Source: Gammaproteobacteria bacterium (GTDB lineage Bacteria > Pseudomonadota > Gammaproteobacteria > Pseudomonadales > Azotimanducaceae). Taken from it: a stretch of 6,354 nt of DNA. Positions 1 to 5,734 of the stretch are shown one piece after another (the stretch's first letter is position 1; each line of letters starts with the position of its first letter). Where the stretch lies: the NCBI GenBank assembly GCA_003228415.1, contig QIDL01000136.1, positions 1-6,354 of the forward strand. Direction: 5' to 3'. The translations under genes and the position numbers were made by a program. The notes under the pieces were generated by a model. That model was not told the origin of the DNA. It did no database searches and worked only from the letters and a program-made list of their open reading frames with translations.

Positions 1-377
1 CCTCGACCATTCGCTACTACGAGAAAGTAGGGCTGATCGACCACCAGCAGCGGGTTTCCGGTCGGCGACGGTTTGACGACCGTGCGCGGTCGGCACTTCG
101 CTTCGTGCAACTCGCCCAAGCTGCCGGATTCACAATAAGTGAGATCAAATCTCTTCTCGAAAGTCATGCGCAAGACCCGACCGGTGCAGGCGTATGGAAA
201 CCGTTTGCCGAAGCCAAGCAGACCGAAGTCCGCCAACAGATCGATACTCTGCAGCAGATGGATCGTGTGTTGACCGAACTCATTGGCTGCCGGTGCAGTT
301 CAATCGAGGCTTGTGTCCGACTGGCCACATCCGGTGAATGTTCAGCCGATCAGAGCCTGTGTGATGGCGGCTGTTGA
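1..377 (+). CDS. MerR-family transcriptional regulator, 5' end cut by the window edge
   Basis: The reading frame is open from base 3 and ends at TGA 375-377. The first visible residues, STIRYYEKVGLI, are the hallmark end of the MerR winged-helix HTH recognition region. They are followed by a GRRRF wing and an LAQAAGFTISEIKSLL stretch typical of the family, then a long dimerisation helix (roughly 200-285). About 15-20 N-terminal residues should lie upstream of the window. The C-terminal tail is rich in cysteine: CRC (288-296), EAC (312-314), GEC (339-341), LC (360-362) and a final GGC (372-374). MerR proteins bind between badly spaced -35 and -10 elements and activate on metal, thiol or redox signals, so a metal or redox effector is likely. 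The effector cannot be named: the tail fits neither the SoxR nor the MerR(Hg) cysteine pattern exactly. The family call is secure; the specificity is open. Confidence 0.9.
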   Translation, partial: STIRYYEKVGLIDHQQRVSGRRRFDDRARSALRFVQLAQAAGFTISEIKSLLESHAQDPTGAGVWKPFAEAKQTEVRQQIDTLQQMDRVLTELIGCRCSSIEACVRLATSGECSADQSLCDGGC

Positions 378-666
378 GGCATTTGGGGTGGTGGCCATCT
401 CGATCATGGTGGCCAGTTACGCGCTCGAGAAGCGCAGTCCGATCTACATCGCAACGTTTGCCTTGGGATGCGCCCTGGCGGCTGGCTATGCCTACCTGCT
501 CGAATCCTATCCGTTTTTTGTCGCGGAGATCCTCTGGGCGGGCATCGCCGTCGCCCGCTTTCGGCGGGTAACCCTCGGCACAAGGCGCGAGTCAGAGTTG
601 CATGCAGGCGGCAAGCGAAGCAAGCACAGCAAAGGAAAAGATCGCTTTATGCACCAGTTTCTTTGA
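364..666 (+). CDS. small integral membrane protein, unknown function, overlapping merR
   Basis: ATG at 364 opens a 100-residue frame whose first 14 bases overlap the end of the MerR-family gene. A weak AGAG (352-355) lies 8 nt upstream and GTG 361 is an alternative start, so translational coupling is likely. Three hydrophobic stretches are visible: about residues 4-21, 27-47 and 50-66. The central block (SYALEKRSPIYIATFA, then YLLESYPFFVAEILWAGIA) resembles a family of roughly 70-residue conserved hypothetical membrane proteins. That resemblance is from memory and no function is known to me. Residues after about 68 (RRVTLGTRRE onward) are charged, unlike the body, and overlap the antisense Lgt-like fragment. 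The natural C-terminus may therefore have been lost and replaced by read-through. The overlap suggests co-expression with, and perhaps control by, the MerR protein. Confidence 0.6.
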   Translation: MAAVEAFGVVAISIMVASYALEKRSPIYIATFALGCALAAGYAYLLESYPFFVAEILWAGIAVARFRRVTLGTRRESELHAGGKRSKHSKGKDRFMHQFL

Positions 667-786
667 TGCGACAAACGTTGCGGCAATCAGCGCAATCGCA
701 ACAAACAATCCAAAGGTCGGAATCGGCACGTTCCAGCTTATTCCAAACAAGCCGTTGATGATGTCTCCAAGAAACGGATAGGACAT
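592..786 (-). pseudogene. N-terminal fragment of an Lgt-like prolipoprotein diacylglyceryl transferase
   Basis: A 64-residue frame starts at ATG 786 and ends at TGA 594-592. Its beginning (MSYPFLGDIINGLFG, then VPIPTFGLFVAIALIAA) resembles the N-terminus and first membrane helix of Lgt-family proteins, which transfer diacylglycerol from phosphatidylglycerol to the lipobox cysteine of prelipoproteins. Full Lgt proteins run to roughly 260-300 residues. Here everything after about residue 44 is missing, including the large conserved catalytic core. The remainder, HKAIFSFAVLASLAACMQL, looks like a separate short signal-like sequence ending in a lipobox-like LAAC. I read this as a decayed or recombined gene. 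It lies 43 nt downstream of the LLM gene in the same direction and has only a weak ribosome binding site. The alternative is a real small membrane protein of unknown function. The Lgt assignment is from pattern memory over about 40 residues. Confidence 0.45.
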
Positions 787-829
787 GAGTCTCTACTCAG
801 CGGTTGTTCGCGTGGACCATCCCGAACGC

Positions 830-2041
830 TCAATCTTTATGGTAGAACGCTTCACGCTCCTGAGACGCATAGACCACTGGAATTTCTTCATCAGCCAGGG
901 CAGGCATCCATTTTTTCCGTGCCAGAGCGGCTTCTATGTATGGAGCCAGCTCTGCTGCCTTCTGCGCCTCTCGCTCCTCTCTACCGGCAACGAACTTCGG
1001 CATCACATCCCGGGCAAACAGTTCAAGACTCTCACAGATATGATCGTGGCGGTTCTTCCCACCCTGCTGCAGAAAGATAATCTGATCCACACCCACATCT
1101 TGAAATCCACTGATGAACTCGGAAAATTCCTCAGGCGTACCGATTCCCGGTGCACCAATGGTCGGCAGGTCTCGATCTTTCAGCGCTTCGTATTCTTCCC
1201 ACAAGGCCGTGCGGCCGGGTTTGATGTCGTTGGCTACCAGAGCATTGATCGCATAGCGGAAAAAGGCAAAGCCATCTTCACCTCGGCGTCGGCTTTCCTG
1301 CGCATCCTCATGCAGAGAAAAACCGGCAACAACCGCAAGATTGGCATTAACGGAATGTCCCAGCGGCACGCACTCCTCCGATTTGATGATCGAGTAGTAG
1401 GTATCTGCCCAGGTTTTCGCCTCTTCCGGATCAACGAATGTAAACGCCAATGCTCCCATCCCGTTACGAGCGGCTACCTCAATGGTTTTTCGATTGGTAC
1501 ATGCCAGCCACATGGGTGGATGGGGTTTCTGATGGGGCTTCGGCAGCACGTTGCGGCACGGCATCGAGAAACCGGCACCTTCGTACCCCGGATAAGGATC
1601 CATCACCATCATGTTGGCAATCTGCTCGGCCGCTTCCAGCGACAAAGCCCTTTTGTCCTTCGCGGGTATGCCATAGCCATGTAATTCGAGCCGGGTGGCA
1701 CCCTCGCCGATGCCGAACTCGACCCGTCCATTGGAAATCAGATCCAGCATGGCGACGGATTCCGCCGTTCGTGATGGGTGGTTGTAGTTGGGAATGACCT
1801 GCCGAATACCAAAGCCGACCCGGATATGCTGCGTTTTTGCTGCCAGCGCGGTCAGAAATACATCGGAAGCCGAGCAGTGCGAATACTCATCGAGAAAATG
1901 ATGTTCAACCGCCCAGGCGTTATCGATTCCGAGCCGATCGGCAAGCTGCACCTGCTCGATCGCCTCGTTGATCAGCCGAAGTTCTGCATCCTCGCTCCAG
2001 GGTTTCGGCAGCTGAAGCTCATAAAACACACCAAATCGCAT
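830..2041 (-). CDS. LLM-class (bacterial luciferase-like) flavin-dependent oxidoreductase
   Basis: ATG 2041 to TGA 830 gives 403 residues. The N-terminus (MRFGVFYELQ), the AVEHHFLDEYSH block (residues 44-55, with EHHF at 46-49), IRVGFGIRQVIPNYNHP (73-89), NGRVEFGIGEGA (104-115) and KPHPPMWLA (172-180) are the order and style of the luciferase-like TIM-barrel family. These enzymes use reduced FMN or F420 with a substrate; the members with an EHHF block like this are mostly FMN monooxygenases acting on aldehydes, alkanes, sulfonates or other small molecules. The substrate cannot be told here. The protein is longer than many family members (about 340-360), with a charged helical C-terminal extension from about residue 345. 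No signal peptide is seen, so it is cytoplasmic. It is the fourth gene of a same-strand run after the cytochrome, with a 51-nt gap and an excellent ribosome binding site of its own. Confidence 0.88.
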   Translation of the reverse strand: MRFGVFYELQLPKPWSEDAELRLINEAIEQVQLADRLGIDNAWAVEHHFLDEYSHCSASDVFLTALAAKTQHIRVGFGIRQVIPNYNHPSRTAESVAMLDLISNGRVEFGIGEGATRLELHGYGIPAKDKRALSLEAAEQIANMMVMDPYPGYEGAGFSMPCRNVLPKPHQKPHPPMWLACTNRKTIEVAARNGMGALAFTFVDPEEAKTWADTYYSIIKSEECVPLGHSVNANLAVVAGFSLHEDAQESRRRGEDGFAFFRYAINALVANDIKPGRTALWEEYEALKDRDLPTIGAPGIGTPEEFSEFISGFQDVGVDQIIFLQQGGKNRHDHICESLELFARDVMPKFVAGREEREAQKAAELAPYIEAALARKKWMPALADEEIPVVYASQEREAFYHKD

Positions 2042-2044
2042 TCT

Positions 2045-2052
2045 CCCCTCCT
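2045..2052 (-). promoter_or_regulatory. strong ribosome binding site of the LLM oxidoreductase gene
   Basis: On the minus strand this reads AGGAGGGG. The AGGAGG core ends 5 nt before ATG 2041, a near-perfect match to the anti-Shine-Dalgarno sequence. It fixes the start and implies strong independent initiation within the operon. Confidence 0.85.
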
Positions 2053-2092
2053 GTTGCGAGTTTTTAGTCCGGCTATCTGCCGTCGAGCGACG

Positions 2093-2899
2093 TCAATGAG
2101 GCGGGCGCTCATGATCTGCGTTTTTCATGCCCCTGGGCAGCTGCGGTGGCGCTTCCGGCACGAGTTGGGCGAAACCGGAATTCCGCTCGCCCTGCTGTAC
2201 ATCATGCGGATTGTGACACTCGGTGCAAACGAACCAACGCTTTTTACCGGTGCTGGCCCATTCACCAATGCGCTTGCCATGTATACCAGCTCGCCAGTCT
2301 TTGTAAAGCGGCCCGTGGCACGCACCACACAGTTTTTGCGGTTGATTGAAATCGATCTCATCACCGGCGTGATCGATGAACTTGTTGCGTACCTCAGGGT
2401 TATGACAATCCAGGCACCAGATACTGCCACGACCGTGCTGTAGATTCAGCGCATCCGGAACCATATCCATATGTATGGTCAGCTGGCGCGGGGTATTGTC
2501 GTTATTCGGAGGCGGAAACGTTCCGTTATGGCAGGCAGTTCCGCAAGCCGGAGGGAGGTTCAATTGACTGTCACGCGGCATGACCACCGCCTCACCCTGG
2601 CTGTAGTCGGCCTCGATCGGCATATCACCCATAGGCACGGTTCCATCGTATGGATCTCCCCACCAGAGCACACCGCCGGTCTTTTCGGAACACTTCACGT
2701 TGGGCAACCCTTCCTCAACTTCGGTGACCACCACTGCGGATGCGTTTTCGCGGCTTTCGAAACAGATTTCCCGTGCTTGTGCCTGAGCCTGGCCCGACAG
2801 AATTGCCAACAGCATGGCGACCGCCGCGGTCATCACCGGCAGGCCCCAGTATTCAGCCCTTTCAGCAAACACGTTCAGAGGTTCCCTGGTATCAGGCAT
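2093..2899 (-). CDS. periplasmic multihaem c-type cytochrome (three CX2CH motifs, one CX3CH)
   Basis: ATG 2899 to TGA 2093 gives 268 residues. A hydrophobic segment (about 20-38, PVMTAAVAMLLAILSG) followed by AQAQA near 38-42 is a signal peptide or uncleaved anchor with a long N-region; Met23 is a shorter alternative start. Haem motifs are CGTACH (119-124, CX3CH), CLDCH (162-166), CGACH (191-195) and CTECH (225-229). Spare histidines at 143, 154, 177 and 207 could be distal ligands, giving a bis-His tetrahaem protein by inference. The tail after about 245 is proline-rich. The ATG overlaps the NrfD gene's TGA by 8 nt, so translation is coupled. Its position next to a Tat-exported FeS protein and an NrfD protein suggests it passes electrons between that pair and another periplasmic protein, as NrfB or DsrJ do. 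It is longer than DsrJ and has one haem motif fewer than pentahaem NrfB, so I give no symbol. Confidence 0.85.
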   Translation of the reverse strand: MPDTREPLNVFAERAEYWGLPVMTAAVAMLLAILSGQAQAQAREICFESRENASAVVVTEVEEGLPNVKCSEKTGGVLWWGDPYDGTVPMGDMPIEADYSQGEAVVMPRDSQLNLPPACGTACHNGTFPPPNNDNTPRQLTIHMDMVPDALNLQHGRGSIWCLDCHNPEVRNKFIDHAGDEIDFNQPQKLCGACHGPLYKDWRAGIHGKRIGEWASTGKKRWFVCTECHNPHDVQQGERNSGFAQLVPEAPPQLPRGMKNADHERPPH

Positions 2900-4163
2900 C
2901 TGCGTATCTCACTTTTTTCACATCGTCAGCGGCAGTATCGCTGGCTTGTTTCGAATGATTGGACAAACTCACCTCGCCGAGGAGAATCCCGATCGCCCCT
3001 TTCAGCAGTATCGTCAGGACGATAAAACCAATCGCCCAGTTGCCGAGGCTGTTGAATATCTCGACCCAAGACGGAGAGTACTCCACGTACTCTCCGATCG
3101 GAGTCGGTATCGATCCCGGGATCATCAGACCCATGCCTTTTTCGATCCAGATCGCGATGAATGCCACACCGCAGACCCATGGCAGCAGGTGGTAATCCTT
3201 TCTCACCCAGGGAATCAGCAACAGAACGAACGCGCCCACCATCCCGATCATGGAGGCCCAGAACCATGGCACCAGCTTGGTGAGCCCATTGTGACCAAAC
3301 ATCAGGTATTGCAGGCCAAGCGAGTGCTCCGTGGGATGGTAAAATTCTGTAACGACCTCGGAAAGCGTCAGAAAGAGGGCGATGCCCAGGCACCAGACCA
3401 CGATCTGAGAGAGCAGGTTGATGGCTTCGTCCTTGATCCACAGCTTGGTGTTGTTGCGAATGATGGAGAACACGATGATGATCAGTGCCGGTCCCGCTGC
3501 GAACGCGGTGGTGATGAACCTGATCGGCATCATGCCCACGTGCCACATGGGTCGCGCCGGCATGGTACTGATGAGGAACGCCGTTACCGTGTGAATACTG
3601 AGCGCCCAGACGATGGCGACGTAGATGATCGGTAGATAAATATTGTTGTTGAGCGGCTCACCCGTGTACTTCTTATAAAGATAGTAGAAGCCACCCACTA
3701 CGTTGAGCAACAGATAGCCGATCAGCACAATCACATCCCAGCCCAGCATGGATCCGGGAAAGTTGTAGATACCGATGATCGGCACCATGTGCCAGAGCCG
3801 ATCCGGCCGACCCATGTGGTTGAGCACGAACAGCATACACATGACGACCGCCGCGATTGCCAGCATTTCCCCAAGCACGGTGACGTCGTGCAACGCCTGG
3901 TGTTTATACACATAGGCGGGAAACACCACGGTCACCGCCCCAGCCGCCACACCCACAAGAAATACGAAGTTGGCGAGATAGAGCCCCCAACTCACCTGGT
4001 CGGTCAAACCGGTAACGATCATGCCTTCGGAAAGCTGCAGGTAATTCCCGTAGGCCCAGAAAAGCACGAAAATCCACAGAAAGCCGAGCCAGGCCCAGTA
4101 CTTGATACCCCCCTTCCAGAGATAGAGGACATAGTCGATGCAGAAACTCACGATGTTCTTCAT
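2892..4163 (-). CDS. NrfD/DsrP/HybB-type quinone-interacting integral membrane subunit
   Basis: ATG 4163 to TGA 2892 gives 423 residues. About ten hydrophobic helices are visible (near 24-40, 59-84, 97-117, 139-163, 176-200, 213-235, 250-273, 299-320, 326-346 and 371-397). That is the ten-helix NrfD-superfamily layout of HybB/DsrP/ActC types rather than eight-helix PsrC. Family-like blocks include LNHMGRPDRLWHM (114-126), HTVTAFLISTMPARPMWH (191-208) and MIPGSIPTPIGEYVEYSPSW (347-366). Such proteins bind menaquinol or ubiquinol in the cytoplasmic membrane and exchange electrons with a periplasmic FeS partner. I prefer ATG 4163 to TTG 4178, which lies in the end of the previous gene: GAGGGGG sits 6 nt before the ATG. 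The gene starts 11 nt after the FeS gene's stop and its end overlaps the cytochrome start by 8 nt, so the three are surely co-expressed. The cytoplasmic C-terminal tail (about 400-423) is polar. Confidence 0.92.
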   Translation of the reverse strand: MKNIVSFCIDYVLYLWKGGIKYWAWLGFLWIFVLFWAYGNYLQLSEGMIVTGLTDQVSWGLYLANFVFLVGVAAGAVTVVFPAYVYKHQALHDVTVLGEMLAIAAVVMCMLFVLNHMGRPDRLWHMVPIIGIYNFPGSMLGWDVIVLIGYLLLNVVGGFYYLYKKYTGEPLNNNIYLPIIYVAIVWALSIHTVTAFLISTMPARPMWHVGMMPIRFITTAFAAGPALIIIVFSIIRNNTKLWIKDEAINLLSQIVVWCLGIALFLTLSEVVTEFYHPTEHSLGLQYLMFGHNGLTKLVPWFWASMIGMVGAFVLLLIPWVRKDYHLLPWVCGVAFIAIWIEKGMGLMIPGSIPTPIGEYVEYSPSWVEIFNSLGNWAIGFIVLTILLKGAIGILLGEVSLSNHSKQASDTAADDVKKVRYADA

Positions 4164-4169
4164 TTCAGA

Positions 4170-4176
4170 CCCCCTC
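4170..4176 (-). promoter_or_regulatory. ribosome binding site deciding the NrfD-type gene start
   Basis: On the minus strand this reads GAGGGGG, ending 6 nt before ATG 4163. It overlaps the TGA (4177-4175) of the upstream FeS gene, so a ribosome finishing that gene sits on the site. This supports translational coupling and ATG 4163 rather than the in-frame TTG at 4178. Confidence 0.75.
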
Positions 4177-5218
4177 AATCGATGTAGTAGAAAAATTTCG
4201 GATAGGTATTCAGATCCGCTTTCATCCTGAACACCCTTTTATTGGCTAGCACTCGCCGGACTTCACTTTCGGGATCCAGCAGGTTGCCGAATTTACGCGC
4301 ACCAACGGGGCAAACCTCGACGCAGGCCGGATAACGGCCATTACGCGTCCTCTGCAGACAGAACGTGCACTTCTCCACCACTCCCTTCATTCGCGGGCGA
4401 TTACCCAGGTAATGGGTTTCGGGATTCATGTCTTCTTTGGCCAGCTTCGGCTCGCCCCAGTTGAACCGTCGCGCCCAGTAGGGACAGGCGCCGATGCACA
4501 TACGACAGCCGATGCACCAGTTGTAGTCCACCACCACGATGCCATCCGGCTCCCGGTAGGTGGTACGCACCGGACAGACCTTCACGCAAGGCGGCTTTTC
4601 ACACTGCATGCAGGCAATAGGCATGTAGAAAAAGTCTTCCTCAGGCACCAGTTTGGGATCGTAGTAGTGCTCGCCTTCGCCGACGACACCCGCCGCACTG
4701 TACGCATTACCGCCGATCTCGATGCCATAGCCGTCGGGATAGCCCTCCCCCATCTTGGTCTCGTCGAATCCGCCTTTCTCCATTTTCAGCACGCGAATCC
4801 ACTCGATCTCCTGATCACCGCGAGACTGATTGTTCTCTTCGACGCAGGCCTTGGCGCAGCGCCGGCAGCCAATACACTTCTGGATATTGAGCGCGTAGCC
4901 AAAAAGCACGCCTTCCTCAGCAGGCTTGGTGTCGACACTGACCTTTTTCCCGTATTCGCTCGAATAGCGGCGCTCCAGGCGAACCACCGCCTCCTGCTTT
5001 TCGTCATCGCTCATGAGCCGGTAGTTACCCTGAAACCATTCGGCCCATTCCGTGTTGGCTTGAGCCTCGTCGGAATTGGTCATCAGAGCCGCTGTGCCGA
5101 GCAGTGATGCTGCGCTGACCCCGCTGGTATTCTTGACGAAACTGCGGCGGGTCATCGAGGTGGTGTCTGTGCCTCCGGTGGAGGTGATGTTTCTTAGTGG
5201 AATGGTGCTATTGGCCAC
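4175..5218 (-). CDS. Tat-exported ferredoxin-like subunit with four [4Fe-4S] clusters
   Basis: GTG 5218 to TGA 4175 gives 347 residues. TRRSFVK (23-29) is a twin-arginine motif, followed by a mild hydrophobic stretch and a likely cleavage site after EAQA (51-54), so the folded protein is exported to the periplasm. Cluster motifs, in order: Cys115/118/121/125 (CX2CX2CX3C), 203/206/211/215 (CX2CX4CX3C), 235/238/241/245 (CX2CX2CX3C) and 284/287/299/303 (CX2CX11CX3C). This is the full set of the DmsB/PsrB/NrfC/DsrO/HybA electron-transfer family. The first gene of the run, it should relay electrons between the NrfD-type subunit and the cytochrome. GTG 5218 is favoured by CGGAG 7 nt upstream; ATG 5155 (Met22) lacks a good site but would give a more normal short Tat N-region. 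The ID-ending C-terminus and missing neighbours prevent choosing between DsrO-, NrfC- or SirC-like identity. Confidence 0.93.
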   Translation of the reverse strand: MANSTIPLRNITSTGGTDTTSMTRRSFVKNTSGVSAASLLGTAALMTNSDEAQANTEWAEWFQGNYRLMSDDEKQEAVVRLERRYSSEYGKKVSVDTKPAEEGVLFGYALNIQKCIGCRRCAKACVEENNQSRGDQEIEWIRVLKMEKGGFDETKMGEGYPDGYGIEIGGNAYSAAGVVGEGEHYYDPKLVPEEDFFYMPIACMQCEKPPCVKVCPVRTTYREPDGIVVVDYNWCIGCRMCIGACPYWARRFNWGEPKLAKEDMNPETHYLGNRPRMKGVVEKCTFCLQRTRNGRYPACVEVCPVGARKFGNLLDPESEVRRVLANKRVFRMKADLNTYPKFFYYID

Positions 5219-5392
5219 GCTTAGTCTCCGTTACTCTCCGAGCGATGGATGCAGCACAGCCATAGAGCGTAGACTCCACGACTATCTGTGGTGCGGAAAA
5301 TTCCAGCGGGCAGCATGCCTGAATAGCACCATCGTGGAACTCAGGATGTTCCCTTAGTTGAACCTTTCCGCAGTACGTGGCAAACGTAATAC
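5219..5392. promoter_or_regulatory. divergent intergenic region upstream of the FeS operon and the RHH-like gene
   Basis: This 174-nt gap separates the minus-strand respiratory operon from the plus-strand small protein, so promoters for both probably lie here. The ribosome binding site of the FeS gene (CTCCG on the plus strand, 5226-5230) is clear. I find no convincing pair of -35/-10 boxes in either direction: TTGAAC at 5358-5363 has no well-spaced -10, and TTGCCA on the minus strand (near 5380) is followed at 17 nt by a poor -10. No long inverted repeat that would mark an operator is evident. Confidence 0.4.
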
Positions 5393-5734
5393 ATGAACAA
5401 GAAAACCAGAATTTATTTCGGCCCCCCGCTTGCCCTGCTCACCGAACGGGAATCCAACACCATGGAAATCAGCGGGAGGATCAATCGAACCGCAGAACGC
5501 TATCTGGAAATCATCGCCCAGCACGAAATGGCGCTCTCCGGGCCGGAACGGGAGTGTCTGGAGCGGGTCTGCGCAGCGGGAGTGCTGGCGCCACATGAAA
5601 TTCACGAACTCCCTATGGAAGTCGAACTCAACAAAGACCAGATCGAAGGACTCGACCGTGAGGCACTGGTACAGAAACTCGAATCGGCCAGCTTCGCTGA
5701 TCTGGTGGCAGTGGTGGAATCTCTGGGCTACTGA
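5393..5734 (+). CDS. small ribbon-helix-helix-like protein, possible orphan antitoxin or regulator
   Basis: ATG 5393 to TGA 5732-5734 gives 113 residues. The start KKTRIYFGPPLALL followed by SGRINRTAERYLEII (27-41) has the strand-turn-helix look of ribbon-helix-helix DNA-binding proteins, where RINR.AERY would begin the first helix. It resembles a family of conserved hypothetical proteins I recall with a KTRIYFG-type opening; the rest (about 44-113) is acidic and helical. No good ribosome binding site precedes 5393. ATG 5463 (Met24) is an alternative start with GGGAA nearby, but it would remove the presumed strand, so I keep 5393. No toxin gene of RelE, HicA or similar type is adjacent: the next gene, tatB, converges and overlaps by 7 nt. 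It could regulate itself or the divergent operon, but nothing in the sequence proves that. Confidence 0.6.
   Translation: MNKKTRIYFGPPLALLTERESNTMEISGRINRTAERYLEIIAQHEMALSGPERECLERVCAAGVLAPHEIHELPMEVELNKDQIEGLDREALVQKLESASFADLVAVVESLGY

Noticed and set aside
288..314. SoxR-type [2Fe-2S] site in the MerR protein
   Set aside because: The motif needs four cysteines (C-x2-C-x-C-x5-C); the first is leucine here.
806..827. Inverted repeat GTTCG/CGAAC just after the LLM gene stop, as a terminator
   Set aside because: It has a 5-bp stem with a 12-nt loop and no following T tract, so it is too weak to call.
785..1684. Long open frame on the plus strand opposite the LLM oxidoreductase gene
   Set aside because: It is antisense to a clearly recognisable enzyme, its translation is low-complexity-like with no family features, and it lacks a ribosome binding site.
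2081..2092. Small palindrome CGTCG-AG-CGACG just after the cytochrome stop, as a terminator
   Set aside because: The stem is only 4-5 bp with a 2-4 nt loop, and no T tract follows on the minus strand.
2814..3635. Long plus-strand open frame opposite the NrfD-type gene
   Set aside because: The translation is rich in His, Asp, Arg and Gln, typical of the reverse of a membrane-protein gene, and the minus-strand protein is unmistakable.
4164..4178. TTG start for the NrfD-type gene at 4178
   Set aside because: It lies within the last codons of the upstream gene; ATG 4163 has GAGGGGG at ideal spacing and gives a family-like N-terminus.
4412..5107. Long plus-strand open frame opposite the FeS subunit gene
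   Set aside because: The minus strand encodes four perfect [4Fe-4S] motifs. The plus frame shows no domain and is the expected shadow.
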